NCBI RefSeq assembly: GCF_000378445.1
Contig: NZ_KB899751.1
Location: 1-29,221 of the forward strand
From: Deinococcus aquatilis DSM 23025
GTDB lineage: Bacteria > Deinococcota > Deinococci > Deinococcales > Deinococcaceae
Reading direction: 5' to 3'
DNA length: 29,221 bases
A model generated the notes under the pieces. It ran no database searches and was not told the origin of the DNA. It saw only the letters and a program-made list of their open reading frames with translations. The position numbers and the translations under genes are program-made. Below are positions 15,297-24,677 of the stretch, piece after piece. Every line of letters starts with the position of its first letter. Positions within the stretch are counted from its first letter, which is position 1.

Positions 15297-16505
15297 TCAT
15301 CTGATCGACCCCTCCTCTGGACGTAAGACCTGATCCTGGGTCACGATCATCGGCGGATCTGGTTCCGGGACCGGATAAGGTCGGCTGATGGCCTGATAAC
15401 CCCGGCTGCTGAAGTAATACGCCTCGATCAGGGCCTTGGCCAGCGCTGCCAACGGCACCGAGATAAACAGACCCGGAAGGCCGAACAGCCCCACACCGAA
15501 GGTCACAGCCAGAACCACCGCCAACGACGACAGGTTGGTGTTCTGGCCGATCACCCTTGGCGAGATGACATGGACTGACAGTTGATCGGCCAGAAAGAAG
15601 ACCAGCAGCACCAGCAGTACTTTCAGGCCGCCCAACGGCACGGCCAGCAGCAGCGCGGGCACCAGCGCCACCCAGACGCCCAGATACGGCACGATATAGA
15701 ACAGCGCAGCCACGAAGCCGATGCCCAGCGCAGCCGGATGTCCTATCAGGGTCAGTCCTATGCCCACCAGGACCCCGAAAGACAGCGTGACCAACACCTG
15801 TCCCCGGAAATAACCGCCGACCGCATGGCCCACATGCCCGCTGACATCGGCGGCCAACGACTGGAATCGCCGGGGCAGAAGCCGCAGCAGCGACGGCCCG
15901 ATCTGTGGATAGACCGCCATCATGTAGATGCTGATGAGGGTGGTCAGGGCCACCTGCCCCAGCAGTCCCACCGCTCCCAGCAGTCCCCCGACCAAGACGC
16001 CGCTGGGCGAGAAGACTTCGCCCAGTACAGCTCCCAGATTGGTCGAGAGGTTGTGCGATATGCCGTCGAGCCAGACCTCGACCTGCTGCTGCACGCCTGC
16101 CCAGGCCGGACGCTTCTCGGCCAACTGGCTGAGCCACGCACTGAAGGTATCGGCCAGGCTGGGAAGGGCCTGCACCAGCGACGACACCTGATTGAACACC
16201 ACACCCAGGAGCGGGCTGATGGCGGTAAAGACGCCCACCACGGCCAGCAGCAGCAGCGTGATTCCCAGGGGCCGCTGGACACCGTAGCGTTCCAGCCGCT
16301 GCAAGATCGGGTGAACCAGGTAGGCGATCAGGTAGGCCGCCAGCGTCGCGATCAGCACCGTTCTCAATCGCCGGTACAGCCACAACAGAGCAATCCCGAT
16401 CAGCACATACACGATCAGCCGGAACCAGGCCGACTTCCAGAGGGTGCCGATGGTGCTGGGCGGAGCGACAGGAACGGGGGTGGGCGGGGGAAAAGATGAA
16501 GACAT
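15297..16505 (-). CDS. AI-2E family transporter (PerM/TqsA type)
   Basis: A 402-residue polytopic membrane protein with about eight hydrophobic segments. A paired pair of segments lies near the N-terminus (residues 27-46 and 48-65), then a long extracytoplasmic/amphipathic stretch at about 105-165, then the C-terminal block GIGFVAALFYIVPYLGVWVA and PRVIGQNTNLSSLAVVLAV. The P-x-[IV]-x-G pattern before the last helices is typical. Members export AI-2, indole-like compounds or ions; the substrate cannot be assigned. The proline-rich first 17 residues are cytoplasmic. GAGG lies 8 nt before the ATG. Confidence 0.9.
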   Translation of the reverse strand: MSSSFPPPTPVPVAPPSTIGTLWKSAWFRLIVYVLIGIALLWLYRRLRTVLIATLAAYLIAYLVHPILQRLERYGVQRPLGITLLLLAVVGVFTAISPLLGVVFNQVSSLVQALPSLADTFSAWLSQLAEKRPAWAGVQQQVEVWLDGISHNLSTNLGAVLGEVFSPSGVLVGGLLGAVGLLGQVALTTLISIYMMAVYPQIGPSLLRLLPRRFQSLAADVSGHVGHAVGGYFRGQVLVTLSFGVLVGIGLTLIGHPAALGIGFVAALFYIVPYLGVWVALVPALLLAVPLGGLKVLLVLLVFFLADQLSVHVISPRVIGQNTNLSSLAVVLAVTFGVGLFGLPGLFISVPLAALAKALIEAYYFSSRGYQAISRPYPVPEPDPPMIVTQDQVLRPEEGSIR

Positions 16506-16681
16506 GGGAGATTCCTCTGAGAGTAGACCGCAGAACTGAACCCGACCTTACAATAAAGAACAACAGGGAAACACAACCGTGAAGGCTGTCGGGGGGAACC
16601 CACGTCATTGAGGGTGAAGGGAACTGCGGATCACCGCCCCGTCCTGCTGTACTGGCCGCTTCCGCCCAGTCATCCGCCCTG

Positions 16682-16687
16682 TAAAGT
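16682..16687 (+). promoter_or_regulatory. Leaderless-type -10 element of the alcohol dehydrogenase gene
   Basis: TAAAGT lies exactly 6 nt before the ATG at 16694 and there is no Shine-Dalgarno. Confidence 0.55.
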
Positions 16688-16693
16688 CTGGGC

Positions 16694-17737
16694 ATGAAGG
16701 CAGTCATGTATACCGCGTTTGGTGAGCGGCCCCAACTCGTCAGTGTGCCCGACCCCGTTCCCACCCCTCACGGCGTCGTGGTAGAGGTAGGAGCTACAGG
16801 TGTGTGCCGCAGCGACTGGCACGGCTGGATGGGCCATGACCCCGATATCGTCTTGCCGCACATTCCAGGCCATGAACTCGCCGGAACGGTGGTGGCAGTG
16901 GGCGCACAGGTACAGCAGTGGCGGGCTGGAGACCGCGTGACTTTGCCGTTCGTCTGCGGGTGCGGGCGCTGCTCTCAGTGTCAGGCGGGGCATCAGCAGG
17001 TCTGTGAACGGCAATTCCAGCCCGGATTTACGCACTGGGGATCGTTCGCGCAGTACGTGGCACTCGAATTTGCCGACCAGAATCTGGTGCGTCTGCCCGA
17101 TCAGATGGACTTTGTGACCGCTGCTGGCCTGGGCTGCCGCTTTGCCACCTCTTTCCGGGCCGTGGTGCAGCAGGGCCGGGTGCGGGGCGGCGAGTGGGTG
17201 GCCGTACACGGTTGCGGCGGCATAGGTTTGTCGGCCATCATGATTGCCAAGGCGCATGGGGCCAGCATCGTCGCTATCGATATAGACGAAGCCAAGCTGG
17301 ATTTTGCCCGCCAGGTGGGTGCAGACCATACCCTCAACAGCAGCCTGATTCCCAATGTGGTGGACGCGGTCCGTCAACTTTCGGGGGGCGGGGTCCACCT
17401 CTCACTTGATGCTCTGGGACATCCGCAGACATGTTTCAATTCGGTGCAGAACCTCAGAACGCGGGGGCGGCATGTGCAGGTGGGGCTGATGCTGGCCGAC
17501 CAACGCCACCCCGCCGTGCCCATGGACGCCGTGATCTCACGGGAACTGGAAATTTACGGCAGCCACGGCCTCGCCGCCCACGCCTATCCTGAGATGCTGA
17601 GAATGATCGCTGGCGGCCTGCTCCGACCGGATCAATTGATCGGCAACCGGATCTCGCTGGCAGAGTCGATTGACGCACTGGTAAAGATGAACCAGTTCTC
17701 GGGGCTGGGAATGACGGTGGTCGACCAGTTCGCGTGA
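16694..17737 (+). CDS. Zinc-dependent alcohol dehydrogenase (medium-chain MDR family)
   Basis: A 347-residue NAD(P)-dependent MDR enzyme. The catalytic zinc site is C38 (GVCRSDWHG), H60-E61 (IPGHELAG) and C148 (GLGCRFATS). The structural zinc lobe has C90, C93, C96 and C104. The Rossmann loop is [17 protein letters not shown], followed by IVAIDID, whose acidic end suggests NAD+ rather than NADP+. The W after SD in CRSDWHG and the GCRF motif are common in the 'zinc-dependent alcohol dehydrogenase' subgroup that acts on primary alcohols or short aldehydes. It is monocistronic and converges on the alpha/beta hydrolase gene. Confidence 0.92.
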   Translation: MKAVMYTAFGERPQLVSVPDPVPTPHGVVVEVGATGVCRSDWHGWMGHDPDIVLPHIPGHELAGTVVAVGAQVQQWRAGDRVTLPFVCGCGRCSQCQAGHQQVCERQFQPGFTHWGSFAQYVALEFADQNLVRLPDQMDFVTAAGLGCRFATSFRAVVQQGRVRGGEWVAVHGCGGIGLSAIMIAKAHGASIVAIDIDEAKLDFARQVGADHTLNSSLIPNVVDAVRQLSGGGVHLSLDALGHPQTCFNSVQNLRTRGRHVQVGLMLADQRHPAVPMDAVISRELEIYGSHGLAAHAYPEMLRMIAGGLLRPDQLIGNRISLAESIDALVKMNQFSGLGMTVVDQFA

Positions 17738-17770
17738 AGTCCTGAGAATCGGTCTCCGGATCAGGCCCCA

Positions 17771-18583
17771 TCAGGCTTTCAGGAAGTCCTCTATCAGCCC
17801 GTGCAGTTGCTCTGGCTCCTCCAGATTGGGTATGTGGCCGGAGTGTTCCAGAACCTCGAACTGTGCCCCCGGAATCAGCCGCGCGATTTCCTGGCCGTCC
17901 TCCACGGGATTGAGAGGGTCGAAGCGGCCACTGATGACCAGCGTCCGGGCCGTGACCTGCGGCAACAGCGGCGTGAAGTCGAAACCCTCCAGGGCGCGGT
18001 TGGCGGCCAGATTCTCTTCCGGTGTCAGCATCAGTCCGGCGGCAGCCTGTTGCTGCGCGGCCTCGGCCAGTGCTGACCTGACCGCTGCCGGGGTGGAGGG
18101 TGCAAAAATGCCGTTCATCAGGAACGCCTGCACCTCTTCCGGTGTCAGGCCCTCCAGTTCGGCAGCGTGTGCCACCAGGAAGCGGGCCACTGAGGAAGTT
18201 TTTCCTCTGGCCTTGGGGGTGATCAACACCAGTTTCGCCACCCGCGCAGGCTGCTGTGTGGCGACTCCCTGCGCGATATAGCTGCCCATAGAACTGCCCA
18301 TCAGATACACCGTGCCCAGGCCTAGCGCGTCCATCACCCCGATCACGTCATCCACATGATCTTGCAGGGTGTAGGCGGCGGGGCGCTGAGAACGTCCGTG
18401 TCCACGGCTGTCCAGTGCAATGACCCGGAAAAATTGGCTCAGACGGTCTATTTCGGGCTGCATGGCTGTCAGGTTGCTGGCGAGGCCGTGCAACATCACC
18501 AGCGGTTGTCCTGTTCCGGCCTGCTGCACGTTCAGTTCTACACCGCCAATCTGTAGAAGCTGGGCCTGAATTGCCTCTACCAC
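17771..18583 (-). CDS. Alpha/beta-fold hydrolase
   Basis: A 270-residue soluble alpha/beta hydrolase. The oxyanion segment is VMLHGLASN, the nucleophile elbow GSSMGS (S98), the acid D222 ([10 protein letters not shown]) and the base H250 ([10 protein letters not shown]). The [11 protein letters not shown] and TLQDHVDDV motifs are typical of 3-oxoadipate enol-lactonase-like and esterase-like members, so the substrate is open. The start is GTG at 18583, which overlaps the TAG stop of the upstream aldo/keto reductase (GTGGTAG). The two genes are therefore translationally coupled and probably act together. Confidence 0.88.
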   Translation of the reverse strand: MVEAIQAQLLQIGGVELNVQQAGTGQPLVMLHGLASNLTAMQPEIDRLSQFFRVIALDSRGHGRSQRPAAYTLQDHVDDVIGVMDALGLGTVYLMGSSMGSYIAQGVATQQPARVAKLVLITPKARGKTSSVARFLVAHAAELEGLTPEEVQAFLMNGIFAPSTPAAVRSALAEAAQQQAAAGLMLTPEENLAANRALEGFDFTPLLPQVTARTLVISGRFDPLNPVEDGQEIARLIPGAQFEVLEHSGHIPNLEEPEQLHGLIEDFLKA

Positions 18584-19560
18584 AGTGGATGAACCTGTGC
18601 GCGGATCAGATCGTCGTATACAGTCTGCACTCCCTTCATCTGTTCCTCGGTCAGAGGAGGCAGGGCCGCCGCCGCCGTATTGTCGGCCACCTGCTGGGGC
18701 GTCCTGCCTCCGGGAATCGCGCAGCTCACCTCCGGGAACATCAGAATCCAGCGCAGGGCGAACTGGGCCAGCGTCGCCCCCTCGGGCACCAGTGGGCGCA
18801 GCCGCTCCACGGCTTCCAGGCCCGTTTCGTAGTCCACACCCGAGAATGTTTCGCCCTTGTCGAAGGCCTCACCGTGGCGGTTGAACTGGCGGTGGTCGTC
18901 CTCGGCAAAAGTGGTATTGCGCCTGAGCTTGCCGCTCAGCAGGCCGCTGGCCAGCGGAACCCGCGCGATGATGCCCACGTCATGCTCACGCGCCGCCGCA
19001 AACAGGGCCTCGGCGGGTTTGAGCCGGAAGGCATTGAAGATGATCTGTACCGTAGACACGTGGGGGTGCTGGACGGCAGTCAGGGCCTCGTCCACCGTTT
19101 CCACACTCACGCCGTAGGCCCGCAGCAGGCCCTCCTGCACCATCCCGTCCAGCGCGGCATATACATCGTCGCGCTCGTAGACCTCGCTGGGTGGGCAATG
19201 CAGTTGCAGCAGATCCAGCGTCTCTACGCCGAGGTTACGCAGGCTGCGCTCCGCGAAAGCCCGCAGATTCTGCGCCGTATAACCTGCGGCGGTATGAGGA
19301 TCAAGGCGGCGACCTGCTTTTGTGGCGATCAGAAAAGGCTCAGATCGCTCACGGCGCAGGTGCGCCAGCAGTTGCTCGCTGTGGCCGTCGCCGTATACGT
19401 CTGCCGTATCAAAAAAATTGACCCCCAGATCGAGGGCGCGGTGCAGTGCGGCGAGGCTGGTGTCGTCGTCTACCGCACCCCACGTACCGCCGATGGCCCA
19501 CGCACCGAAACCGATGGGGGAGATCAGGTTCCCCGTTTTGCCGAGTCTTCTGGGTTCCAT
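18577..19560 (-). CDS. Aldo/keto reductase, first copy
   Basis: A 327-residue (beta/alpha)8 NAD(P)H-dependent oxidoreductase. The catalytic tetrad is visible: D51 (FFDTADVYG), Y56, K81 (ATKAG) and H121 (LLQLHCPP). [13 protein letters not shown] near the C-terminus is the usual cofactor phosphate/adenine contact. AGGAG lies 5 nt before the ATG. It is the first gene of a two-gene unit with the alpha/beta hydrolase. It is clearly different in sequence from the other aldo/keto reductase at 19816, so this is not a recent duplication. Substrate unknown. Confidence 0.92.
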   Translation of the reverse strand: MEPRRLGKTGNLISPIGFGAWAIGGTWGAVDDDTSLAALHRALDLGVNFFDTADVYGDGHSEQLLAHLRRERSEPFLIATKAGRRLDPHTAAGYTAQNLRAFAERSLRNLGVETLDLLQLHCPPSEVYERDDVYAALDGMVQEGLLRAYGVSVETVDEALTAVQHPHVSTVQIIFNAFRLKPAEALFAAAREHDVGIIARVPLASGLLSGKLRRNTTFAEDDHRQFNRHGEAFDKGETFSGVDYETGLEAVERLRPLVPEGATLAQFALRWILMFPEVSCAIPGGRTPQQVADNTAAAALPPLTEEQMKGVQTVYDDLIRAQVHPLW

Positions 19561-19769
19561 ATTTTCTCCTGTTTTGCTGAGAGATGGTGCTGGTTGGAAA
19601 CTGCGTGGCTGAGAACTTTGTTCTGACTAAAGATTGTCCTGCAGGGCAACTGGGCCGGTGAAACACCGGTAGGCCGAAATTTGTAGGCGCGAAAGCTGTT
19701 TCCAGCAGAGTTGAAAACACCATAGCGTGCTGGCCGTCCATGCAGAGGCTTTCTGAAGCACCGACAAAG

Positions 19770-19795
19770 CCCGGTCAGACGATTGCCGGACCGGG
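19770..19795 (-). terminator. Candidate terminator of the second aldo/keto reductase gene
   Basis: Read on the minus strand, a 7-bp perfect stem CCCGGTC / GACCGGG with a 12-nt loop is followed by CTTTGTC. It lies 20 bp beyond the stop codon at 19816. The U-tract is weak. Confidence 0.4.
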
Positions 19796-19815
19796 TCTGC
19801 TGACGGGCAGGCCGT

Positions 19816-20862
19816 TTACTGGTCTTCCCAGCCCTGTACCGGCATTCCACCAAAGATGGCGTTTTTGAGCATGGTGGTCATGCCGTGAGCTGGATCAAGC
19901 ACGCTACGGTCATTCAGGCGCGTCAACTGTTCGGGTGTCAGGTGCAGATCAAGGGCGCTGAGGCTGTCGCGCAGTTGTGACACCCGGCTGGCCCCCACGA
20001 TAGGCGCACAGACACCCGGTTGGGCCAAGACCCAGGCCAGAGCCACCTGTGCGGGTGGACGCTCCACCTCCTGGGCCACGTCCTGTACGGCGTCCAGCAC
20101 CTGCCAGTTATGTTCCGTGAATTTGGTATCGCCAAAGGGGTTGGGGCCGCTGAGCCGCCCGGCTGCACTGGCTCCCGCTCCCTCACGGCTGTATTTGCCA
20201 CTCAGAAATCCTGCTGCCAGCGGACTCCAGGGCGTAATCCCCAGGCCACAGGCTCTGGCCGCAGGCACCAGCTCCTGTTCCACGCTGCGTTCTACTAGGG
20301 AATACTGGGCCTGCAGGGCCACGGGGCCGGGCAGATTATTTTCGGCGGCGAGTGTGGCGGCGCGTGCCAGATACCAGGCAGGCACGTTGGAAAAGCCGTA
20401 ATACCGGATGGTTCCCGCCCGCACCAGGTCGCCGAACGACTGCACCACCTCTTCTACGGGTGTCACCGTATCCCAGGCATGCATCCAGTACAGGTCGATG
20501 TAGTCGGTGTTCAGGCGGCGCAAGGAGCCTTCCAGCGCCCGGTGGATGTTCTTGCGCCCGTTGCCGCTGGCGTTCGGGTTGCCGCGCACCGCCCCAAAGG
20601 TGAATTTGGTTGCCAACACCAACTGGTCGCGCAGTTCGCGGACTGCCGTGTACCGTCCCACCAGCTCTTCACTGCGGCCACCCGCATAGACATCGGCGGT
20701 ATCGATAAAATTGCCGCCCGCATCCACGTATTCATTGAAAATACTTTCTGATACGTCATCGGATGAACCCCAGCGCGGTGCGCCGAAAGTCATGGTTCCC
20801 AGAGCCAGGGGGCTGACAATCAGGCCAGAGCGTCCAAGGGTACGGAAATCGGTCAGTTTCAT
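19816..20862 (-). CDS. Aldo/keto reductase, second copy
   Basis: A 348-residue aldo/keto reductase of the YccK/IolS-like kind. The tetrad is D54 (FIDTADVYAGG), Y59, K86 (ATKFTFG) and H128 (YWMHAWD). GRKNIHRALEGSLRRLNTDYIDLYW is a strong family signature, and IVGASRV is the cofactor contact. The ATG at 20862 has AGGAG 5 nt upstream and begins the usual KLTDFRTLGRSGL. A longer open frame reaches upstream into the regulatory region and is rejected. It is divergent from the TetR gene, whose product probably represses it. Confidence 0.93.
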   Translation of the reverse strand: MKLTDFRTLGRSGLIVSPLALGTMTFGAPRWGSSDDVSESIFNEYVDAGGNFIDTADVYAGGRSEELVGRYTAVRELRDQLVLATKFTFGAVRGNPNASGNGRKNIHRALEGSLRRLNTDYIDLYWMHAWDTVTPVEEVVQSFGDLVRAGTIRYYGFSNVPAWYLARAATLAAENNLPGPVALQAQYSLVERSVEQELVPAARACGLGITPWSPLAAGFLSGKYSREGAGASAAGRLSGPNPFGDTKFTEHNWQVLDAVQDVAQEVERPPAQVALAWVLAQPGVCAPIVGASRVSQLRDSLSALDLHLTPEQLTRLNDRSVLDPAHGMTTMLKNAIFGGMPVQGWEDQ

Positions 20863-20917
20863 AGGTCTCCTGCAAAGTCGACTGCGCCTGATGTACAGGA
20901 CAGGTGGGGCAAGTGAG

Positions 20918-20936
20918 GCAACCAACTGGTTGCTTG
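20918..20936. promoter_or_regulatory. Operator-like palindrome 1 (aldo/keto reductase side)
   Basis: GCAACC-AACT-GGTTGC (20918-20933) is a perfect 6-bp dyad, followed by TTG. Positions 20919-20936 are almost the exact reverse complement of the second site (20971-20988), differing only at the central bases. Confidence 0.7.
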
Positions 20937-20970
20937 TTCCAGAAATTACAACAGTTCAACTCCAGGAAGT

Positions 20971-20988
20971 CAAGCAACTGGTTGGTTG
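20971..20988. promoter_or_regulatory. Operator-like palindrome 2 (tetR side)
   Basis: CAAGCAACTGGTTGGTTG lies directly against the TATTCT -10 (20989-20994) of the TetR gene. Binding here would block that promoter. The centre-to-centre distance to site 1 is about 52 bp, close to five helical turns. Confidence 0.7.
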
Positions 20989-20994
20989 TATTCT
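20989..20994 (+). promoter_or_regulatory. Leaderless-type -10 element of the tetR gene
   Basis: TATTCT lies exactly 6 nt before the ATG at 21001. There is no Shine-Dalgarno. Confidence 0.6.
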
Positions 20995-21000
20995 GATTGC

Positions 21001-21558
21001 ATGAAAAGAGACGCCCAGGCCACCCGTCAACGAATTCTGGAGGCCGCCACCGCTGAATTTGCTCGCTACGGCATTGCTGGAGCAAGAATAGACCGAATCG
21101 CGCAGGCTTCGGGCAGCAACAAAGCGATGATCTATGCCTACTACTACAGCAAAGATCAGCTGTTCGACGCGGTCTTCGATTCTCTGATCGTCCGCAATAT
21201 GAACGATGTTCCGGTCGATGTCCATGACCTGGCCGAGTACGCCGCCCGCCTCTTCGACCAGTTGCAAAAATACCCGGAAGTCTCCCGTATAGCCGCGTGG
21301 GACAGCCTGGAACGTGGCTCGGTGGGAATGAAGACGGACGCGGTCGTAGAGGCCAACCGACACAAAGTGGCTGCAATCGGTAGCGCACAGCAGGCAGGGG
21401 TACTGAGCGCCACTTTCCCCGCCGCCACCCTGCTCGATCTGGTCATTGCCCTCACCCAGATCCGGCCTCTGCTGATGGACGGATCGGAACAGGATACCGA
21501 CCATGCCCACCGCAGGCAGGCCATCAAGGACGCCGTCAATGCGCTGTTACGTCACTGA
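21001..21558 (+). CDS. TetR/AcrR-family transcriptional regulator
   Basis: A 185-residue regulator. Residues about 8-55 form the TetR DNA-binding domain (RQRILEAATAEFARYGIAGA, IDRIAQASGSNKAMIYAYY, then SKDQLFDAVFD). Residues 60-185 are the all-helical ligand domain, which gives no clue to the ligand. An upstream in-frame TTG at 20986 would add five residues but sits inside the operator, so ATG at 21001 is preferred. The divergent aldo/keto reductase and twin operators point to local repression of that gene and of itself. Electrophilic or aldehyde-type inducers are plausible but unproven. Confidence 0.92.
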   Translation: MKRDAQATRQRILEAATAEFARYGIAGARIDRIAQASGSNKAMIYAYYYSKDQLFDAVFDSLIVRNMNDVPVDVHDLAEYAARLFDQLQKYPEVSRIAAWDSLERGSVGMKTDAVVEANRHKVAAIGSAQQAGVLSATFPAATLLDLVIALTQIRPLLMDGSEQDTDHAHRRQAIKDAVNALLRH

Positions 21559-21586
21559 GAGGGTCAGAGCCGATCCACGGAATCAG

Positions 21587-21635
21587 GCATCGTTTATTCC
21601 GGTTGCCTTCCTTCGGGAATCCGCCTGATTGACTC
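21587..21635. terminator. Possible bidirectional hairpin between tetR and the DUF808 gene
   Basis: AATCAGGC and GCCTGATT are perfect 8-bp arms, about 35 nt apart, with a shorter ATTCC / GGAAT pairing inside. It lies between two convergent stop codons. No clear U-tract is present on either side. Confidence 0.3.
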
Positions 21636-21661
21636 CAGAGACAAAGCAGCTGGCCTGACTC

Positions 21662-22600
21662 TCAGTGTTTTTTCTTGCTGGGCAGCAGATGCATGATCGC
21701 TACGATGATGGCCCCGACAACCACGCCGACCAGGGCAGAACCCAGCGTCTCCACCAGCCATTCCACGACAGCCTCTACTGCGGGCAGGGCGTGGCCTGCT
21801 GCCAGTGCCAGATCGTGCAGGAAGTGGGCGGGCGCACTGAAACCGAACTTGTTCAGGCCGTCGATGATGATATGTCCGCCCACCCACAGCATCGCCGCCG
21901 TGCCGATGACCGAAAGGGCCGCCATGACAACCGGCATGCCCTTGACCAACCCGCGCCCGATGCTGCGGGCCGCACCGGAGCCGCTCTTGGCAAGCCTGAG
22001 GCCAAAATCGTCGGTCTTGACGATAATTCCGACCAGACCGTAGACCAGCGCCGTGATCAGAACGGCCACCAACACCAGAATAAGGGCGCGGGACAGCAGG
22101 GGCTGGTCGGCCACTTCAGCCAGCGAGATCGCCATGATCTCTGCCGACAGGATGAAGTCGGTGCGGATGGCTCCGGCCACCATCGTTTCCTCGTGCGAGG
22201 TGCTGGACAGCTTGGCCGCCGATTCCTCCGGCACTTCCTGATGTCCTGTGACCGCCTCATAGAGTTTTTCAGCTCCCTCGTAGCACAGGTAGGCACCGCC
22301 CACCATCAGCAGGGGCGTCATGGCCCACGGGACGAACTGACTCAGCAGCAACGCGGCGGGCAGGATAAACACGATCTTGTTGCGGAGCGACCCCTTGGCA
22401 ATTCGCCAGATGATCGGCAACTCGCGGTCGGGAGTAAAGCCCACCACGTAGCGCGGGGTGACTGCCGTATCGTCTACCACGATGCCGATGGCCTTGGTGC
22501 CTGCCTTGCCTGCCGCCGCCGCGATATCGTCCAGAGAAGACGCCGCGACTTTGGCAATGGCCGCCACATCGTCCAGCAGGGCCACCAGACCGCCGCTCAT
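21662..22600 (-). CDS. DUF808 family inner-membrane protein (YedI-like)
   Basis: A 312-residue polytopic membrane protein. It starts MSGGLVALLDDVAAIAKVAA, and GIVVDDTAVTPRYVVGF and ELPIIWRIAKGSLRNK are the family hallmarks. About six hydrophobic stretches follow, including ALILVLVAVLITALVYGLVG. The C-terminus is LLPSKKKH. The function of the family is unknown. The ATG at 22600 (GAGG 8 nt upstream) begins exactly at the conserved N-terminus; an upstream in-frame extension is rejected. It is convergent with tetR, so it belongs to a different unit. Confidence 0.92.
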   Translation of the reverse strand: MSGGLVALLDDVAAIAKVAASSLDDIAAAAGKAGTKAIGIVVDDTAVTPRYVVGFTPDRELPIIWRIAKGSLRNKIVFILPAALLLSQFVPWAMTPLLMVGGAYLCYEGAEKLYEAVTGHQEVPEESAAKLSSTSHEETMVAGAIRTDFILSAEIMAISLAEVADQPLLSRALILVLVAVLITALVYGLVGIIVKTDDFGLRLAKSGSGAARSIGRGLVKGMPVVMAALSVIGTAAMLWVGGHIIIDGLNKFGFSAPAHFLHDLALAAGHALPAVEAVVEWLVETLGSALVGVVVGAIIVAIMHLLPSKKKH

Positions 22601-23054
22601 CGCCGCGCCTCGCCTGAATGGAGTTCTGGAAGAACAGGTGGTGCGGCTCTGCACGAGGTGCTTGCAGCTGGAGTGGGGGAGGAGTGCGGCAGGGTCATCA
22701 GGCCTACAGAGTACCAATCTGTGCCCTGGTGGTCAGGTTTTGTCTGGTAGACCTTAAGGGGATAGGGCTGGGCAACATTCCACGGAAGACCAACCGAATA
22801 AGACTGCTTTCGTTGCCCAGCCAGGAAAAAATGATCTGTCAACAGACCTGTTTTGCTGCTCTTTCTAACCCTGTCCTCTGATTTGTCCTTCTCCGTACAG
22901 AACATTTTCGTAAGCCTGCTTACCTTGAAAGTGCTTCCCCCTGAATGCCTATCCTGAGCCAGAATCCCGAGCAAAGATCCTGACTACCAAGAGTTGTTGT
23001 CGTGAGCGGATGCGGTCTTCTCCCTTCCTCTTCCGCTCTTTCCAGAGGTGTTCT
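22601..23054. other. 454-bp divergent intergenic region
   Basis: No convincing gene is present. It must contain the promoters of the DUF808 gene (leftward) and the carboxylesterase gene (rightward). A TTGAAA (22925) - 19 bp - TATCCT (22950) pair is a possible rightward promoter. A long perfect inverted repeat (22766-22776 / 22812-22822) is listed separately. Bases around 22850-22930 are T-rich on the plus strand. Confidence 0.5.
22766..22822. repeat. Perfect 11-bp inverted repeat with 35-nt loop
   Basis: GGCTGGGCAAC (22766-22776) and GTTGCCCAGCC (22812-22822) are exact reverse complements. As RNA it gives a strong stem closing a 35-nt loop; as DNA it could be a tiny MITE-like element or a looped operator pair. 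There is no poly-U tail on the minus strand, and on the plus strand it is followed by an A-run, so it is not a canonical terminator. Confidence 0.6.
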
Positions 23055-24677
23055 ATGTTGAGAACTGTGTTGACAGGAACAGCGTTTTTTCGGCTGGCAA
23101 CCACCACGACGCTGCTTCTGTGCGCGGCCCAGGCTCAGACCCCAGTGACTGTGCAGACCGCTCAGGGCGCAGTGACCGGACAGCAGGCCGAGGCCAACAG
23201 CTTTCTGGGCATTCCCTACGCCGCGCCTCCGGTGGGCGAATTACGCTGGCAACCGCCGCAGCCCGCGCCCAGTTGGACAGCGCCCCGTGATGCCACTCAG
23301 GCGGGGTCTGTCTGTCCTCAGGTCGCTCTCGGCCTCTTTCCGGTGGCTGGAGTGACGCCCGGAGAGGTGCAAGGCAATGAAGACTGCCTGTTTTTGAATG
23401 TCTACACGCCCAGATCGGCCACTGCCGACAGCCGCCTGCCCGTGATGGTGTGGCTGCACGGCGGCAGTTTTACCCTGGGTTCCGGCAGCGCCTATGACGG
23501 CAGTGTGCTGGCCGAAAAGTACGGTGTGGTGGTCGTGACCCTCAACTACCGCCTGGGAGCGCTGGGGTTCCTGTCGCTGCCTGCACTGAACGCCGAAGCT
23601 GCTGACCAGACTTCAGGCAATTATGGGTTGATGGATCAGCAGGCGGCTCTGCGCTGGGTGGGGCGTAATGTGGCCGCATTCGGGGGCAATCCTGCCGACG
23701 TGACCATCTTCGGTGAATCGGCAGGCGGCATGAGCGTCTGCGCCCAACTCGCGTCACCGCAGGCGGCGGGCCTGTTCCAGAAGGCCATTATTCAGAGTGG
23801 ATTGTGTCTCAGTCCGGGTAATGCGGTCACGCTGGCGCAGGCTTCGGCTCGCAACGTGCGTTACGCCGACAAGTTGGCCTGCCGCCCCACCGATCTGGCC
23901 TGCCTGCGTAAAGTCAATCCAGAAACCCTTCTGAAGACCACGGTGCCGGGGCTGAGGCCCGCCAGCAATCTGGTCTGGTCACCTGTCTACGGAGCCGGAA
24001 TCCTGCCTCTGACGCTTCAGGACGCCTTCGCACAGGGCCGTTTTAACCGGGTTCCCGTGCTGGCGGGCACCAATCACGATGAGGGCCGTCTGTTCGTTTC
24101 CGCTATTTCGCCGGGCGGCAAACCCCTCAGCGTCGTTCAGTACTGGGGCGGCACGGGCCTGTTGGCGGGCGCGGCCAACCTGGGCCGGGTGCTGGCGCAG
24201 TATCCTGTCCGCTCCTATTCCACACCTGCACTGGCTTTTGCCACGCTGTTCACTGATGCCGTGTTCAGCTGCCCTGCCGTGCGGGTCGGTACCGCTCTTT
24301 CTCAGTACGTGCCCGTCTACGCCTTCGAGTTCAGCGATCCACAGGCCGCCACGTCCATCAAGACCCCCGCCGACCTGCCAGGACTGGGTTCGGCCCACAG
24401 CAGCGGCCTGATCTACGCCTTCCAGAAGCCTATCGCGGGCCTGGGGTCGCCGGAACAGTTCAGCCCGCAGCAGGCCAGATTGTCGGATCACCTGAGTGAA
24501 GCCTGGGCAACTTTTGCCAAAACGGGCCGCCCCACGGTCACGGGCCAACCCGCCTGGCAGCCCTTCGATCCAGCCCGCGCCAATGTTCAGGTGTTCAATC
24601 TTATGGGCGTGCAGGAAAGCACTGCCTTTGCCGCCGACCATAAATGCGACTTCTGGACGCGCCTGAACCTGAACTGA
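23055..24677 (+). CDS. Secreted type-B carboxylesterase (COesterase family)
   Basis: A 540-residue alpha/beta hydrolase of the carboxylesterase/cholinesterase family that hydrolyses carboxylic esters. Residues 1-27 form a Sec signal peptide ending in AAQAQ. SFLGIPYAAPPVGELRW (49-65) and EDCLFLNVYTP (109-119) are family signatures. The oxyanion hole is HGG (135-137), the nucleophile S222 in FGESAGGMS, the acid E343 in GTNHDEG, and the His H448 in GSAHSSG. The usual acidic residue after that His (HGxE) is Ser-Gly here. ATG at 23055 has GAGG 7 nt upstream; an upstream in-frame start at 23010 is less likely because it would spoil the signal peptide. Confidence 0.92.
   Translation: MLRTVLTGTAFFRLATTTTLLLCAAQAQTPVTVQTAQGAVTGQQAEANSFLGIPYAAPPVGELRWQPPQPAPSWTAPRDATQAGSVCPQVALGLFPVAGVTPGEVQGNEDCLFLNVYTPRSATADSRLPVMVWLHGGSFTLGSGSAYDGSVLAEKYGVVVVTLNYRLGALGFLSLPALNAEAADQTSGNYGLMDQQAALRWVGRNVAAFGGNPADVTIFGESAGGMSVCAQLASPQAAGLFQKAIIQSGLCLSPGNAVTLAQASARNVRYADKLACRPTDLACLRKVNPETLLKTTVPGLRPASNLVWSPVYGAGILPLTLQDAFAQGRFNRVPVLAGTNHDEGRLFVSAISPGGKPLSVVQYWGGTGLLAGAANLGRVLAQYPVRSYSTPALAFATLFTDAVFSCPAVRVGTALSQYVPVYAFEFSDPQAATSIKTPADLPGLGSAHSSGLIYAFQKPIAGLGSPEQFSPQQARLSDHLSEAWATFAKTGRPTVTGQPAWQPFDPARANVQVFNLMGVQESTAFAADHKCDFWTRLNLN

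Noticed and set aside
15582..16499. A plus-strand Gln/His/Arg-rich frame opposite the AI-2E-family transporter gene
   Set aside because: Low-complexity translation is the complement of hydrophobic codons of the membrane protein; not a gene.
22597..22974. A minus-strand frame of 125 codons upstream of the DUF808 gene
   Set aside because: It lacks a ribosome site, overlaps the start of the DUF808 gene in another frame, and spans the inverted repeat and promoter region.
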